From Amycolatopsis aidingensis (GTDB taxonomy: Bacteria; Actinomycetota; Actinomycetes; Mycobacteriales; Pseudonocardiaceae), in NCBI RefSeq assembly GCF_018885265.1, contig NZ_CP076538.1, forward strand, positions 4,190,001 to 4,254,000: DNA of 64,000 nt. Direction: 5' to 3'. Position 1 is the stretch's first letter, and each line of letters starts with the position of its first letter. The position numbers and the translations under genes were made by a program. This document shows, piece by piece, positions 1 to 7,731 of this stretch. The notes under the pieces are model-generated. The model was given only the letters and a program-made list of their open reading frames with translations, made no database searches and was not told the origin of the DNA.

Positions 1-1
1 G

Positions 2-220
2 GTCACACCGCTGCCCAGCTGGGCCTACGAGACCACCGAGTCGATCGTCAGCACCATCCGACCGCTACCTCGCCGCCCGCCGTACTCGGCCTCCCCTGCT
101 GGGGCGCGCACTGGGAATGCCGGTGGCATGCTGTGGGACAGGCGCCGGGCGGAGCGCATCCGGCTGGACTGGGTGGTCGGCGGGCAGGGTGTGGAGCAGG
201 TCGCCGACTCGGTGGCGTAG
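2..220 (+). CDS. Unidentified 3' end of a gene entering from the left edge
   Basis: One plus-strand frame is open from the window edge to a TAG stop, 72 codons. Third positions are mostly G or C, as in the surrounding genes, which argues for real coding sequence. The residues (PSWAYETTESIVSTIRP near the edge, RRRAERIRLDWVVGG near the end) match no family I recognise. The gene just downstream belongs to a sugar operon behind LacI-type operators, so a related sugar enzyme or regulator would fit, but nothing in the residues shows it. A reverse-strand frame is also open here, so even the strand is not certain. From 221 to 403 I see no convincing gene. Confidence 0.3.
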   Translation, partial: VTPLPSWAYETTESIVSTIRPLPRRPPYSASPAGARTGNAGGMLWDRRRAERIRLDWVVGGQGVEQVADSVA

Positions 221-403
221 GCAGCACCGTGGGTGGACGCCAACCAGGGATTCACCGCCGCCACGGCACTGCCCTGCCGGTGGTGCTGGACGCGAGCCTG
301 CCCCATCCGGGCGATCTGGCCACCTTTTATCCGACTGGACGCGGTGGACGTCGCGAGCTGGCCCGGCATCTTGTCCTCGACACCTGCTCTCAGCTAACGT
401 ATG

Positions 404-431
404 CGAAAGCGCTTTCGGTAAGCGCTTTCTC
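404..431 (+). promoter_or_regulatory. Tandem LacI-family operators
   Basis: Positions 404-417 form a perfect 14-bp palindrome, CGAAAGCGCTTTCG, the classic LacI/CcpA-type operator with a central CG. It is followed at once by a second site centred on AAGCGCTT (420-427). The pair ends about 20 bp before the ATG at 449, where a bound repressor would block transcription of the DUF993 gene and its partner. No LacI gene lies inside the window; it may lie to the left. Confidence 0.8.
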
Positions 432-448
432 AAGTGGAAGGGCTTCGC

Positions 449-1606
449 ATGGCTGGGTTGTTGCTACCGACACGGGACGGCGAGCTGGAGCACTGGTCGC
501 CAACCGGGCCGGCCGCGCCAGCGCCGCCACCGAAGCCGCCCGCGGCGCGGGTGGCCTACGCCGCGGCCCATGTCGTCGCCGACCCGCTCTCCCCCGGTGA
601 GCCGGGTGCCGCGTCGGCGCTGGACTGGGAGGCGACCCTGGCGTTCCGGCGGTACCTGTGGTCCTGCGGGCTGGGCGTGGCCGAGGCGATGGACACCGCG
701 CAACGCGGTATGGGCCTGGACTGGCCCACCACCCGGGAACTCCTCCGCCGCACGGGAGCCGAGGCACGAGACTGCGGCGGCAGCTGGGTGGCCGGAGTCG
801 GCACCGATCAGCTGCCAGCCGGGCCCGCCGGGGTGGACGAGGTGGTCGCGGCCTGGCGGGAACAGCTCGACCTGGTCGTCGAGGCTGGGGCGACGCCGGT
901 GGTGATGGCCAGCAGGGCGCTCGCCGCCGCGGCGCACGGACCGCAGGACTACCACCGCGCGTACGGCGCGCTGCTGTCCGGATGCCGCCGCCCGGTACTG
1001 CTGCACTGGCTCGGCGAGCAGTTCGACCCGGCACTGCGCGGGTACTGGGGGCACACCGAGGTGCGTGCCGCGGCGCGGGAGCTGTCCGCGCTGTGCGCCG
1101 AGCATGCCGCGGTGCTGGCCGGGGTCAAGGTCTCGGTGCTGGACGCGGAGGTGGAGATCGAGTTCCGCCGCTCGCTGCCGCCAGGGGTGGCCTGCTACAC
1201 CGGGGACGACTTCGGCTACCCCGGCCTGATCGCGGGCGACGAGCATGGGCACAGTGAGGCGCTGCTGGGCATCTTCGATCCGATCGCTCCGGTCGCGGGC
1301 ACGGCGCTGGCCAAGCTGGACGAGGGCGACCGGGCCGGGTTCCTCGATCTGCTCGCACCGACGGTCCCGCTGGCACGGGAGATCTTTCGCGCGCCGACCC
1401 GGCACTACAAGGTGGGCGTCGTGCTGCTGGCCTATCTGGGTGGCCATCAGCGGCATTTCCGGATGCTCGGCGGGCTGGAGTCGGCCAGGTCGGTTCCGCA
1501 CCTCGCCGAGGTACTGCGGCTGGCCGACCGGGCCGGGGTACTTCCCGACCCGGACCTGGCGGTGGCGCGGATGCGCCCGCTGCTGGCAGCCGCGGGGGTG
1601 TACTGA
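449..1606 (+). CDS. DUF993 dihydrodipicolinate synthase-like protein
   Basis: The 385-residue protein resembles the DUF993 group of class I aldolase-like TIM barrels related to dihydrodipicolinate synthase. A Lys in GVKVSVLD sits where the Schiff-base lysine is expected, and the conserved stretch YTGDDFGYPGLIAGDEHGHS follows. The ATG at 449 is preceded by GGAAG at 436-440; an in-frame GTG at 434 is less well placed. The stop shares one base with the start of the next gene (TGATG), so translation is probably coupled. Families of this type usually sit in operons for breakdown of an unusual sugar or sugar acid, but the substrate cannot be read from sequence. Control by a LacI-type repressor is suggested by the two operators just upstream. 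Confidence 0.85.
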   Translation: MAGLLLPTRDGELEHWSPTGPAAPAPPPKPPAARVAYAAAHVVADPLSPGEPGAASALDWEATLAFRRYLWSCGLGVAEAMDTAQRGMGLDWPTTRELLRRTGAEARDCGGSWVAGVGTDQLPAGPAGVDEVVAAWREQLDLVVEAGATPVVMASRALAAAAHGPQDYHRAYGALLSGCRRPVLLHWLGEQFDPALRGYWGHTEVRAAARELSALCAEHAAVLAGVKVSVLDAEVEIEFRRSLPPGVACYTGDDFGYPGLIAGDEHGHSEALLGIFDPIAPVAGTALAKLDEGDRAGFLDLLAPTVPLAREIFRAPTRHYKVGVVLLAYLGGHQRHFRMLGGLESARSVPHLAEVLRLADRAGVLPDPDLAVARMRPLLAAAGVY

Positions 1607-2415
1607 TGGACCGGCTGAGCCTGAACCAGATCACCACCAACGGCTGGTCACTACCGGAGGCGGTGGCAGGCTGCGCGCAGGCAGGCGTCGGCTGGATCAG
1701 TCTGTGGCGGGACAAGGTTGCCGAAGTGGGGGTGACAGCCGCCGCGGACATGGTGCGGCGCAACGGGTTACAAGTCTCCTCGCTGTGCCGAGGGGGATTC
1801 CTCACCGGAGTCGCCCCGGACGGCTCCGATGTGGACGGTATAGCGGACACCGCGGTGGCCATCGAGGAGGCGGCCCGGCTCGGCGCGGAGGTACTGGTGC
1901 TGGTGGTCGGCGGGATCGCAGGCAACGACCTTGCCGGCTCCCGGCAGCGGGTGGCCGACGGGGTCGGCGAGCTGGTCCCGCTCGCCGCCCGCCACGGGGT
2001 GCGGCTCGGGCTGGAACCGCTGCACCCCATCCAATGCGCCGAACGCTCCGTACTGTCCACGCTGGATCAGGCGCTGGACATCGCCGAGCAACACCCCGCC
2101 GAGACGGTGGGGGTGATCGTGGACGAGTTCCACGTGTGGTGGGACCCGCGGGTGGAACAGGCGATTACCAGGGCCGCCGGGCGGATCGCCGGGTTCCACG
2201 TCTGCGACCAGCTGGTACCGCTACCCGATCCGCTACTGGGCCGCGGCCTGCCCGGCCAGGGCCCGATCGAACACCGGCGGCTGCGCGCCTGCGTGGAGGC
2301 GGCCGGTTACCGGGGGCCGATCGAGGTCGAGGTGTTCAACGCCGAGCTGTGGCGAAGGCCGGGCGCGGAGGTACTGGCCGAGGTGATCTCCTCCTACGCC
2401 GAACACGTCGCCTGA
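1606..2415 (+). CDS. Sugar phosphate isomerase/epimerase, xylose-isomerase-like TIM barrel
   Basis: The 269-residue protein has the AP-endonuclease-2/xylose-isomerase barrel signature. Candidate metal ligands lie at strand ends: the Glu in GLEPLHP, the acids in VDEFHVWWD, the His in GFHVCDQ and the last Glu in IEVEVFN. Enzymes of this family isomerise or epimerise keto sugars or inosose-like compounds with a divalent metal in the cytoplasm. The start codon overlaps the preceding stop, so the gene is the second member of the DUF993 operon and shares its LacI-type control. The aldolase-like partner suggests consecutive steps of one catabolic route. The exact sugar is unknown. Confidence 0.85.
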   Translation: MDRLSLNQITTNGWSLPEAVAGCAQAGVGWISLWRDKVAEVGVTAAADMVRRNGLQVSSLCRGGFLTGVAPDGSDVDGIADTAVAIEEAARLGAEVLVLVVGGIAGNDLAGSRQRVADGVGELVPLAARHGVRLGLEPLHPIQCAERSVLSTLDQALDIAEQHPAETVGVIVDEFHVWWDPRVEQAITRAAGRIAGFHVCDQLVPLPDPLLGRGLPGQGPIEHRRLRACVEAAGYRGPIEVEVFNAELWRRPGAEVLAEVISSYAEHVA

Positions 2416-2433
2416 GTTTCCCCGCCGGGATGC

Positions 2434-4194
2434 TCAGTGTGCGCGCACCACGGCAGGCAGCTCACCGGCCTGGTAGCGGGTCCGGCACCGGGCACGCTGG
2501 ATCTTCCCACTGCCGGTGCGAGGAAGGGAGCCGGGCCGCAGATACGTCAGGTCATGCAGCCGCAGCCCGTGCTGGGTGAGCAAGGCACGTCGCAGCGCCA
2601 GCTCGATATCGCGCCGGTCGGCGAGCCGTGGCAGTTCCCGCGGGGCAACCTCGACGAGGACGACCACCCGCTCCGAGCCGGTCTCCTCGTCGACGAACCC
2701 GAAGGCGGCAATGCGGTCCCGGCAGAGCACGGGGTGGACCTTCCGCACGGTGTGTTCGACGTCCTGCGGGCAGTGGGCGAAGCCGGCCGCGATGATCAGG
2801 TCCTCGATCCGGCCGGTGACGTACAGCAGGCCCTGGTGTAGGAATCCGAGATCACCGGTGCGCAGCCACGGTTGCCGCGGGGTGCCCGCCGAGGGGCTCT
2901 CCAGCCGTGCGCCGAAGGTGCCCGGCGGGCGCTGGGGACGACCCCAGTAACCCGCCGCGATATTCGTTCCGTGCAGCCAGATTTCGCCCACCCATCCGTC
3001 GTCGAGTTCGGTGCACCACTCCGGTTCCACGATGCGCACCAGTTGTCCGGCGGGCCGTCCCGCGGCGACCAGCCTGCGTGCCCTGGCCGAGTCGGGCGGT
3101 GCCGCGCGGGCGGTGGCCGTGCCGAGGCCCTCCGCGTCGAAGGCAGTGATCGTCGGGTCGCCGGTGGTCACCAGCGCGGTCGCCTCGGCGAGGCCGTAGG
3201 CGGTGCGGAGCGCGCCCGGTGCCAGGCCATGTGGTGTGAACTCCTCGCGGAACCGCTCGACGATCCCGGCCCGGATCGGCTCGCCGCCGTTCAGCAGGCA
3301 TTGCACCCCGCGCAGGTCCAGCCCGGTTCGCTCGCGCCGCGGGATGCGAGTGCATTGTTCGAAGGCGAAGTCGGGCGCAGCCCCGTAGCATCGGGAGAAG
3401 CGGGACAGCAGCCACAACCACCGCGCGGGCCGTTGTGCGAATGCCAGCGGTGCCAGGTATACCGACCGCTGGCCGAGCAGCATCGGCAGCCCGATGGTCG
3501 CCAGCAGGCCCAGATCCTGTAGCGGCGGGAGCCAGTTCACCGCGGTGATCCCGGTGTCGCCTGCTCCGCACGCCTGCCGTGCCTGCCGCACATTCGCCAC
3601 CAGGTTGGCGTGCGTGATCATGGCACCGGCCGGCGCACCGGACGAGCCCGAGGAGAACCGCAGGTAGGCCACATCCGCGCCGCGCGGTTCCGGTGCTGCG
3701 TACCGGGCGGCCGAACCCAGGTCGAGATCGTCCACCGCCACCAGCTTTCTGGCATCGGCCCCGGCGCATTGTTCGACGAACCGCCGGATCACGGGCAGGG
3801 CGTCCCGGGTGGTGAGAACGAACTCCGGATCGCATTCACCGAGGACGAGCTCCAGCCTGCCACCCTGCCCCGCCACGTCCGGACCGAGCAGCGGCACCGC
3901 GACGATCCCGGCGGCGAGGCAGCCGAGGAAGGCGAGCACGGAGAGGTTTCCTTGCGGGGTCAGAATCGCAGCCCGGTCCCGCGGCCGTGCGCCCGCCTCG
4001 TGCAGGCGCACGGCCAGCGCCCTGGTCAACTGGTCCAGTTCGGACCATCGTACGGTGTCAACCAGTCCTTCCCGGTGCCGGGCGTAGTCCACATAGCTGA
4101 GCGCGGGCGCCGTGGGCTGAACCTCGGCCCAATGGGATAGCCATCCGACGAGAGTGTCCTGTGTGGGCGGTGCCGGATCGGTGCTGGAGGTCAT
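2434..4194 (-). CDS. Fatty acyl-AMP ligase-like adenylating enzyme
   Basis: The 586-residue protein is an ANL-superfamily enzyme. The phosphate-binding loop reads YLRFSSGSSGAPAGA and the later core motif reads WLRTGDLGFLHQGLLYVTGR, followed by HCPQDVE, a pattern typical of FAAL rather than of CoA ligases. The C-terminal SGKIQR supplies the adenylation lysine. FAALs activate fatty acids as acyl-adenylates and pass them to an acyl carrier protein or polyketide synthase. No ACP, PKS or NRPS gene is near, so it is an orphan here. The segment after GRIEDLII reads AAGFAH, where most family members have an RGRNHY-like run. The start at 4194 has GAGGTGA a few bases upstream. It converges on the sugar operon, with 18 bp between stops. 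Confidence 0.8.
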   Translation of the reverse strand: MTSSTDPAPPTQDTLVGWLSHWAEVQPTAPALSYVDYARHREGLVDTVRWSELDQLTRALAVRLHEAGARPRDRAAILTPQGNLSVLAFLGCLAAGIVAVPLLGPDVAGQGGRLELVLGECDPEFVLTTRDALPVIRRFVEQCAGADARKLVAVDDLDLGSAARYAAPEPRGADVAYLRFSSGSSGAPAGAMITHANLVANVRQARQACGAGDTGITAVNWLPPLQDLGLLATIGLPMLLGQRSVYLAPLAFAQRPARWLWLLSRFSRCYGAAPDFAFEQCTRIPRRERTGLDLRGVQCLLNGGEPIRAGIVERFREEFTPHGLAPGALRTAYGLAEATALVTTGDPTITAFDAEGLGTATARAAPPDSARARRLVAAGRPAGQLVRIVEPEWCTELDDGWVGEIWLHGTNIAAGYWGRPQRPPGTFGARLESPSAGTPRQPWLRTGDLGFLHQGLLYVTGRIEDLIIAAGFAHCPQDVEHTVRKVHPVLCRDRIAAFGFVDEETGSERVVVLVEVAPRELPRLADRRDIELALRRALLTQHGLRLHDLTYLRPGSLPRTGSGKIQRARCRTRYQAGELPAVVRAH

Positions 4195-4208
4195 CGCGTC
4201 ACCTCAGC

Positions 4209-4266
4209 GGGGAGGTCTGGGGTTCCGGAGGCAAAGCCCGGAACACCGGATCGTAGGGACCTCCCC
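4209..4266 (-). promoter_or_regulatory. Nested inverted repeat in the leader of the acyl-AMP ligase gene
   Basis: An outer perfect 9-bp arm pair (4209-4217 GGGGAGGTC, 4258-4266 GACCTCCCC) encloses an inner 6-bp pair (4223-4228 TTCCGG, 4238-4243 CCGGAA). It lies between the stop of the flavoprotein gene and the ligase start, ending 15 bp before the latter. It may act as a terminator or as a leader structure. There is no U-run after it on the minus strand. Confidence 0.5.
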
Positions 4267-4348
4267 GGATCCGGTCCACCACACCGGCCCGGTTTTTCCG
4301 TTGTTTTTTCATCGACCAGAACCGGGTAATCCGAGAGTAATGGGATGG

Positions 4349-5455
4349 CTATTTCAGCACCGCGGGGCGGCGCTGGAGGAACAGCGCGCCGCGGACGATG
4401 ACCTCCTTGTACCTGGCCGCCAGCCTGCCGGTGAGTACGGCCTCGACCGGGCTGTCGTCGGCCCGGACGAACTGGACGAGCGCGTCCCGCCTGCCGAGGC
4501 TGATGCACTGGTTGACATAGCGGAACTTCAGCGGACGCGGCTGTTTGCCCGCCAGCCTGCCTGCGATCGCACCCACCGCCCTCGGCGCGGACGGGATCCC
4601 TGTGGCGCAGGCCATCCGCAGCTCCTGGCCGCCCGGCATGCGGGCGGCCGCGGCGTCCCCGATCCCGTAGACCTCCGGGTGCGAGACCGATCGCAAGGTC
4701 TCGTCAACCAGCATGCGGCCATGCCCGTCAACGGCGAGCCCCGCGGCCCGCGCCAGGTCGGGCACCCGGAAGCCGGCCGTCCAGACCACGGTGTCGGCGA
4801 GGAGATGCGTTCCGTCCGCCAGCAGCAGGCCGTCCGGGCGGACCTCGCTGATCCGCGCCCCGGCACGGACCTCGATGCCGAGACGGTCGGTCACCCTGCG
4901 CAAGTGCCGCCGACCGCGTTCGGACAACGACTCCCCCAGCCGCCCGGCGGTGACCAGGAGCACCTTCAGCTCCGGCCGGAACTCGGCCAGCTCGGTGGCG
5001 GCCTCGATACCGGTCAGCCCGGCTCCTGCCACGGCCACCACCCCGGCGCCGGACGCGATCCGGTCCCGCAGCCGCTGCGCCTGCTCGACTCCGGCCACGG
5101 TGTAGGCGTGTTCGGCCACGCCGGGAACGGAGTCCAGGTCGGCCTGGCTGCCCAGGGCGTAGATCAGCTGGTCGTAGTGCAACGCCCCGGCGCCGTCCAG
5201 CTGGACCGTGCGGGCATCCGGGTCGATACCGGTCACCCTGCCGATCACCGGGCGCACGCCCGTGCCCGCCAGCAGGCCGGTCAGGGGCAGCTCGCGCAGC
5301 GTCTGGCCGGCGGCGAGCTGGTGCAACCGTACCCGCTCGACGAACCGGTCACGCTCGTTTACCAGTGTCACGTTCGCGCCGGTGCGCCGGGCCGCCAGCT
5401 TGGCGGCGATCAGGCCCGAGTAGCCCGCGCCGAGGACCACGATGTGCGGTGTCAT
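4349..5455 (-). CDS. NDH-2-like NAD(P)/FAD-dependent oxidoreductase
   Basis: This 368-residue two-dinucleotide-fold flavoprotein has an FAD-binding loop at the N-terminus (VVLGAGYSGLIAAKLA), a second nucleotide loop near the middle (VAGAGLTGIEAATELAE) and a C-terminal FAD motif (VYGIGDAAA). The family includes type II NADH dehydrogenases and related soluble reductases that move electrons from NAD(P)H to quinones or other acceptors. No strongly hydrophobic C-terminal membrane anchor is present. I chose the ATG at 5455 because GGGAG lies just upstream; an upstream in-frame start would add 19 poorly conserved residues. It is transcribed in the same direction as the propeller gene upstream and the ligase downstream, with gaps of 91 and 154 bp, so co-transcription is uncertain. 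Confidence 0.82.
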   Translation of the reverse strand: MTPHIVVLGAGYSGLIAAKLAARRTGANVTLVNERDRFVERVRLHQLAAGQTLRELPLTGLLAGTGVRPVIGRVTGIDPDARTVQLDGAGALHYDQLIYALGSQADLDSVPGVAEHAYTVAGVEQAQRLRDRIASGAGVVAVAGAGLTGIEAATELAEFRPELKVLLVTAGRLGESLSERGRRHLRRVTDRLGIEVRAGARISEVRPDGLLLADGTHLLADTVVWTAGFRVPDLARAAGLAVDGHGRMLVDETLRSVSHPEVYGIGDAAAARMPGGQELRMACATGIPSAPRAVGAIAGRLAGKQPRPLKFRYVNQCISLGRRDALVQFVRADDSPVEAVLTGRLAARYKEVIVRGALFLQRRPAVLK

Positions 5456-5546
5456 CGGTTTCTCCCTTCGTCCTGAGGAAGAACCGAAGACCGGGTCCTG
5501 TCGTGACGGCACGGCCGGTGACCTCGGTCACGCCGATCCCGCGGGC

Positions 5547-6944
5547 TCAGCCGAGCGGCGCCGACACGTGGTCCAGGGCCCAGTTGGCCGAGCCCGGGGT
5601 GCGTTCGTTGCAGTAGTAGCTGTGCAGGGTGCCGCCGAAGACGTGCTGGAACACGCAGGCCGATCCCGCCCCATACACCGGGTTCGCCGGGACCTCGAAG
5701 AATCCCGTCGTCGGGCTCGTGCTGGTGAGCACGCGGCTCATCCACACGTTCTGATTCTCGTAGGTCTCCACCACGAGGTAGTACAGCTCGCCCACCTTCA
5801 CCACCTGCGGGGCAGCCACCACCTCCGCGGAGTACACCACCAGTTCCCCGATATCCGCCGGATCGGCTGTGAACAGGCCGTCGAAGTCCGCCGCGGCCCG
5901 GACCCTGATCGTGAAGACGTCCCCGTCCCGGCGGAACCAGTAGAGGTACACCCGCCCATCGGCCGGATCCCGGAACAGTGTCGGGTTCCCGTTCTCCCGA
6001 TGCGGTTCCTTCACCAGCGGGCGCGGCTCGGTGAATCGGGTACCCGCCAACCCGTCGGTACTTTTCCTGCCGACGACGTAGTAGGGCAACCCGTCCGGGC
6101 TGCCGCCGCACCAGTACACGTTGTGCACGAGCGCGATGGCCTCGCCGTCCCGCAGCGCCGAGCACCAGCGTTCGCCGTGCCCGGTGAACAGCGGTTCCTC
6201 CTGCTGATCCCAGGCCGGGGTGGCGGGATCGTCCGCCCGCGCGATCCCGATGCCGGAACATCCGGAGTGCCCGTAGTACCCGAGGTAGCGGTAGCCCTGG
6301 TTCACATCGGGTGCGCGGTCCGGGTTGATGTCCAGCACGCTCAGGGTGTGCGGGCGGTCGTCCGGACCGGTCCACGGCAGCGGCCGCAGCACCCCGCGGT
6401 GCGGCTCACCGAGCGAGAAGTAGCCGTCCTCGCCGGTCGGCGAGTCATAGGGATAGGCGTGGAACAGGAAGGTTTTGTCCCGGTATCCCAACGATTCCAT
6501 TCGTTCGTCGGAGATTTCGCCTTCCCGCAGGGTGATCCAGTCGCGGTCGGTCGGATGCCACCAGCGGTGTACCGCCACCGTGCCCGGTCGCGCCGCGGGA
6601 AAGGCGAAGTACTGGAACACTTTGATCGTGTACCCGTACTCTCGCATGCGCTCGTCACTGATCGAGCCATCGGGAACGTCGACCCAGTCCTGGTCCGCGG
6701 GGTGCCACCAGCGGTAGTTGGCCACCAGCTCGGTATTCCCGATCAGATACACGTAGAACTGCACCTCGGGGAACGGCTCGTAGCCGTAGGACTCAAGCCG
6801 TTCCCGCGCCGGATGACTTCCATGCGCGGGAACGGAGATCCAGTCCCGGTCCCCCGGATGCCAATAGCGATGCACTGGAGTCGCGGCGCCACTTCCCGGT
6901 TCGAGCAGAAGTCCTCCCGGCGCCGCGTTCGCGGCCGCACTCAT
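5547..6944 (-). CDS. GH43-like beta-propeller protein with three N-terminal WWHP repeats
   Basis: The 465-residue protein has two parts. Residues about 22-66, 73-116 and 122-164 are three copies of one unit: V-H/Y-R-W-W-H-P-x-D-x-D-W, then S-x-E-R-M-x-x-x-G-Y, ending in an aromatic run. They recall short secreted repeats of the DUF5648 kind but are distinct. From about residue 175 on, segments such as GNPTLFRDPADGRVYLYWFRR and VVAAPQVVKVGELYYLVVET resemble blades of the five-bladed propeller of GH43/GH32 glycosidases. I cannot assign the three catalytic acids. No signal peptide is seen, odd for such a fold. The start has no Shine-Dalgarno; TAAACT sits 6 bp before the ATG, consistent with a leaderless mRNA. 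Function unknown, perhaps carbohydrate binding or cleavage. Confidence 0.65.
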   Translation of the reverse strand: MSAAANAAPGGLLLEPGSGAATPVHRYWHPGDRDWISVPAHGSHPARERLESYGYEPFPEVQFYVYLIGNTELVANYRWWHPADQDWVDVPDGSISDERMREYGYTIKVFQYFAFPAARPGTVAVHRWWHPTDRDWITLREGEISDERMESLGYRDKTFLFHAYPYDSPTGEDGYFSLGEPHRGVLRPLPWTGPDDRPHTLSVLDINPDRAPDVNQGYRYLGYYGHSGCSGIGIARADDPATPAWDQQEEPLFTGHGERWCSALRDGEAIALVHNVYWCGGSPDGLPYYVVGRKSTDGLAGTRFTEPRPLVKEPHRENGNPTLFRDPADGRVYLYWFRRDGDVFTIRVRAAADFDGLFTADPADIGELVVYSAEVVAAPQVVKVGELYYLVVETYENQNVWMSRVLTSTSPTTGFFEVPANPVYGAGSACVFQHVFGGTLHSYYCNERTPGSANWALDHVSAPLG

Positions 6945-7009
6945 GCGGACAGTTTACGCTCGGGCGGGAATCGGGCCATCCGCCAAAACGCGGAACTCCT
7001 TGGCCGGTA

Positions 7010-7675
7010 TCAGTTTCCCCACCGTCCGGCATCGGCTTCTCGTTCCAGTCCGCTGCGGTGCGGTGGCTGGGACCGTTCCCGGACCAGATCCGCGACGATC
7101 GAGTACGGCGGCGCCTTCTCCGGCCTGGCCGGCACCTGCGCGAGGATCTCCTCGGTCAGCGTGGTGGCCATGGCATGCCGCGGGTAGGTGCGATGGATGG
7201 CCGCGCCGTCGGCCGCGGAGACGAAATCCACGCCGAATCCGAAGTCCATCCCGATCCCGTCGTGGGTGAGCCGGCACAGCGCGCCGCGCCGCCCGGCGAT
7301 GCCGACCGAGGTATGCAGCGCTATCGCCTCCCAGACGGCGTCCACCTCGGCGGCGGGCAGGCCGTTCTCGGTGAGGAACTCGGCCGCCACGTCGGCACCG
7401 TCCACTTCGAACCGTTGGTGCCGGTTGCCCCGCTCGCTGAGCCCGATGTCGTGCAGCACGCAGGCGTACAGCAGCAGGTCCGGGTCGTAGTCCCCGCCCG
7501 CGCTCATGCCCTGGTGCTCGGCGAGCAGGCGGGCGAACAGGAAACTGCGGATGCTGTGGTTGGCCGTGGCCGCGCTCTCCGCGGCGACGGCGAGTTCCAC
7601 GGCCCGTGCGGCGAGCCCGGTCGAAGGAAGGTCGAGCACGGCGGGTTTGTCCTCGTTCATACCGCTCATCATCAC
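7010..7675 (-). CDS. HD-domain metal-dependent hydrolase
   Basis: The protein is 221 residues from the first ATG; in-frame ATGs at 7672, 7669 and 7660 are alternatives, and no clear ribosome site decides between them. The HD signature is complete: HSIRSFLFA supplies the first His, VLHDIG the HD pair, and later His and Asp residues follow (IALHTS, THDGIGMD). HD hydrolases bind one or two metals and act on phosphoesters, nucleotides or small nitriles; this size and spacing recall the cyanamide-hydratase-like group. It is divergent from the GlxA-type regulator with 56 bp between them, an arrangement common in actinobacteria and suggesting control by that regulator. The substrate is unknown. Confidence 0.75.
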   Translation of the reverse strand: MMMSGMNEDKPAVLDLPSTGLAARAVELAVAAESAATANHSIRSFLFARLLAEHQGMSAGGDYDPDLLLYACVLHDIGLSERGNRHQRFEVDGADVAAEFLTENGLPAAEVDAVWEAIALHTSVGIAGRRGALCRLTHDGIGMDFGFGVDFVSAADGAAIHRTYPRHAMATTLTEEILAQVPARPEKAPPYSIVADLVRERSQPPHRSGLEREADAGRWGN

Positions 7676-7731
7676 GGGTGGGTGGCTCCGGCAGGGATGG
7701 CAGGAATGACAGCTTCCGCTACTATCCGGCC

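Noticed and set aside
5547..6944. Assignment as a specific GH43 arabinofuranosidase or xylosidase
   Set aside because: I could not place the three catalytic acids, so only the fold is suggested.
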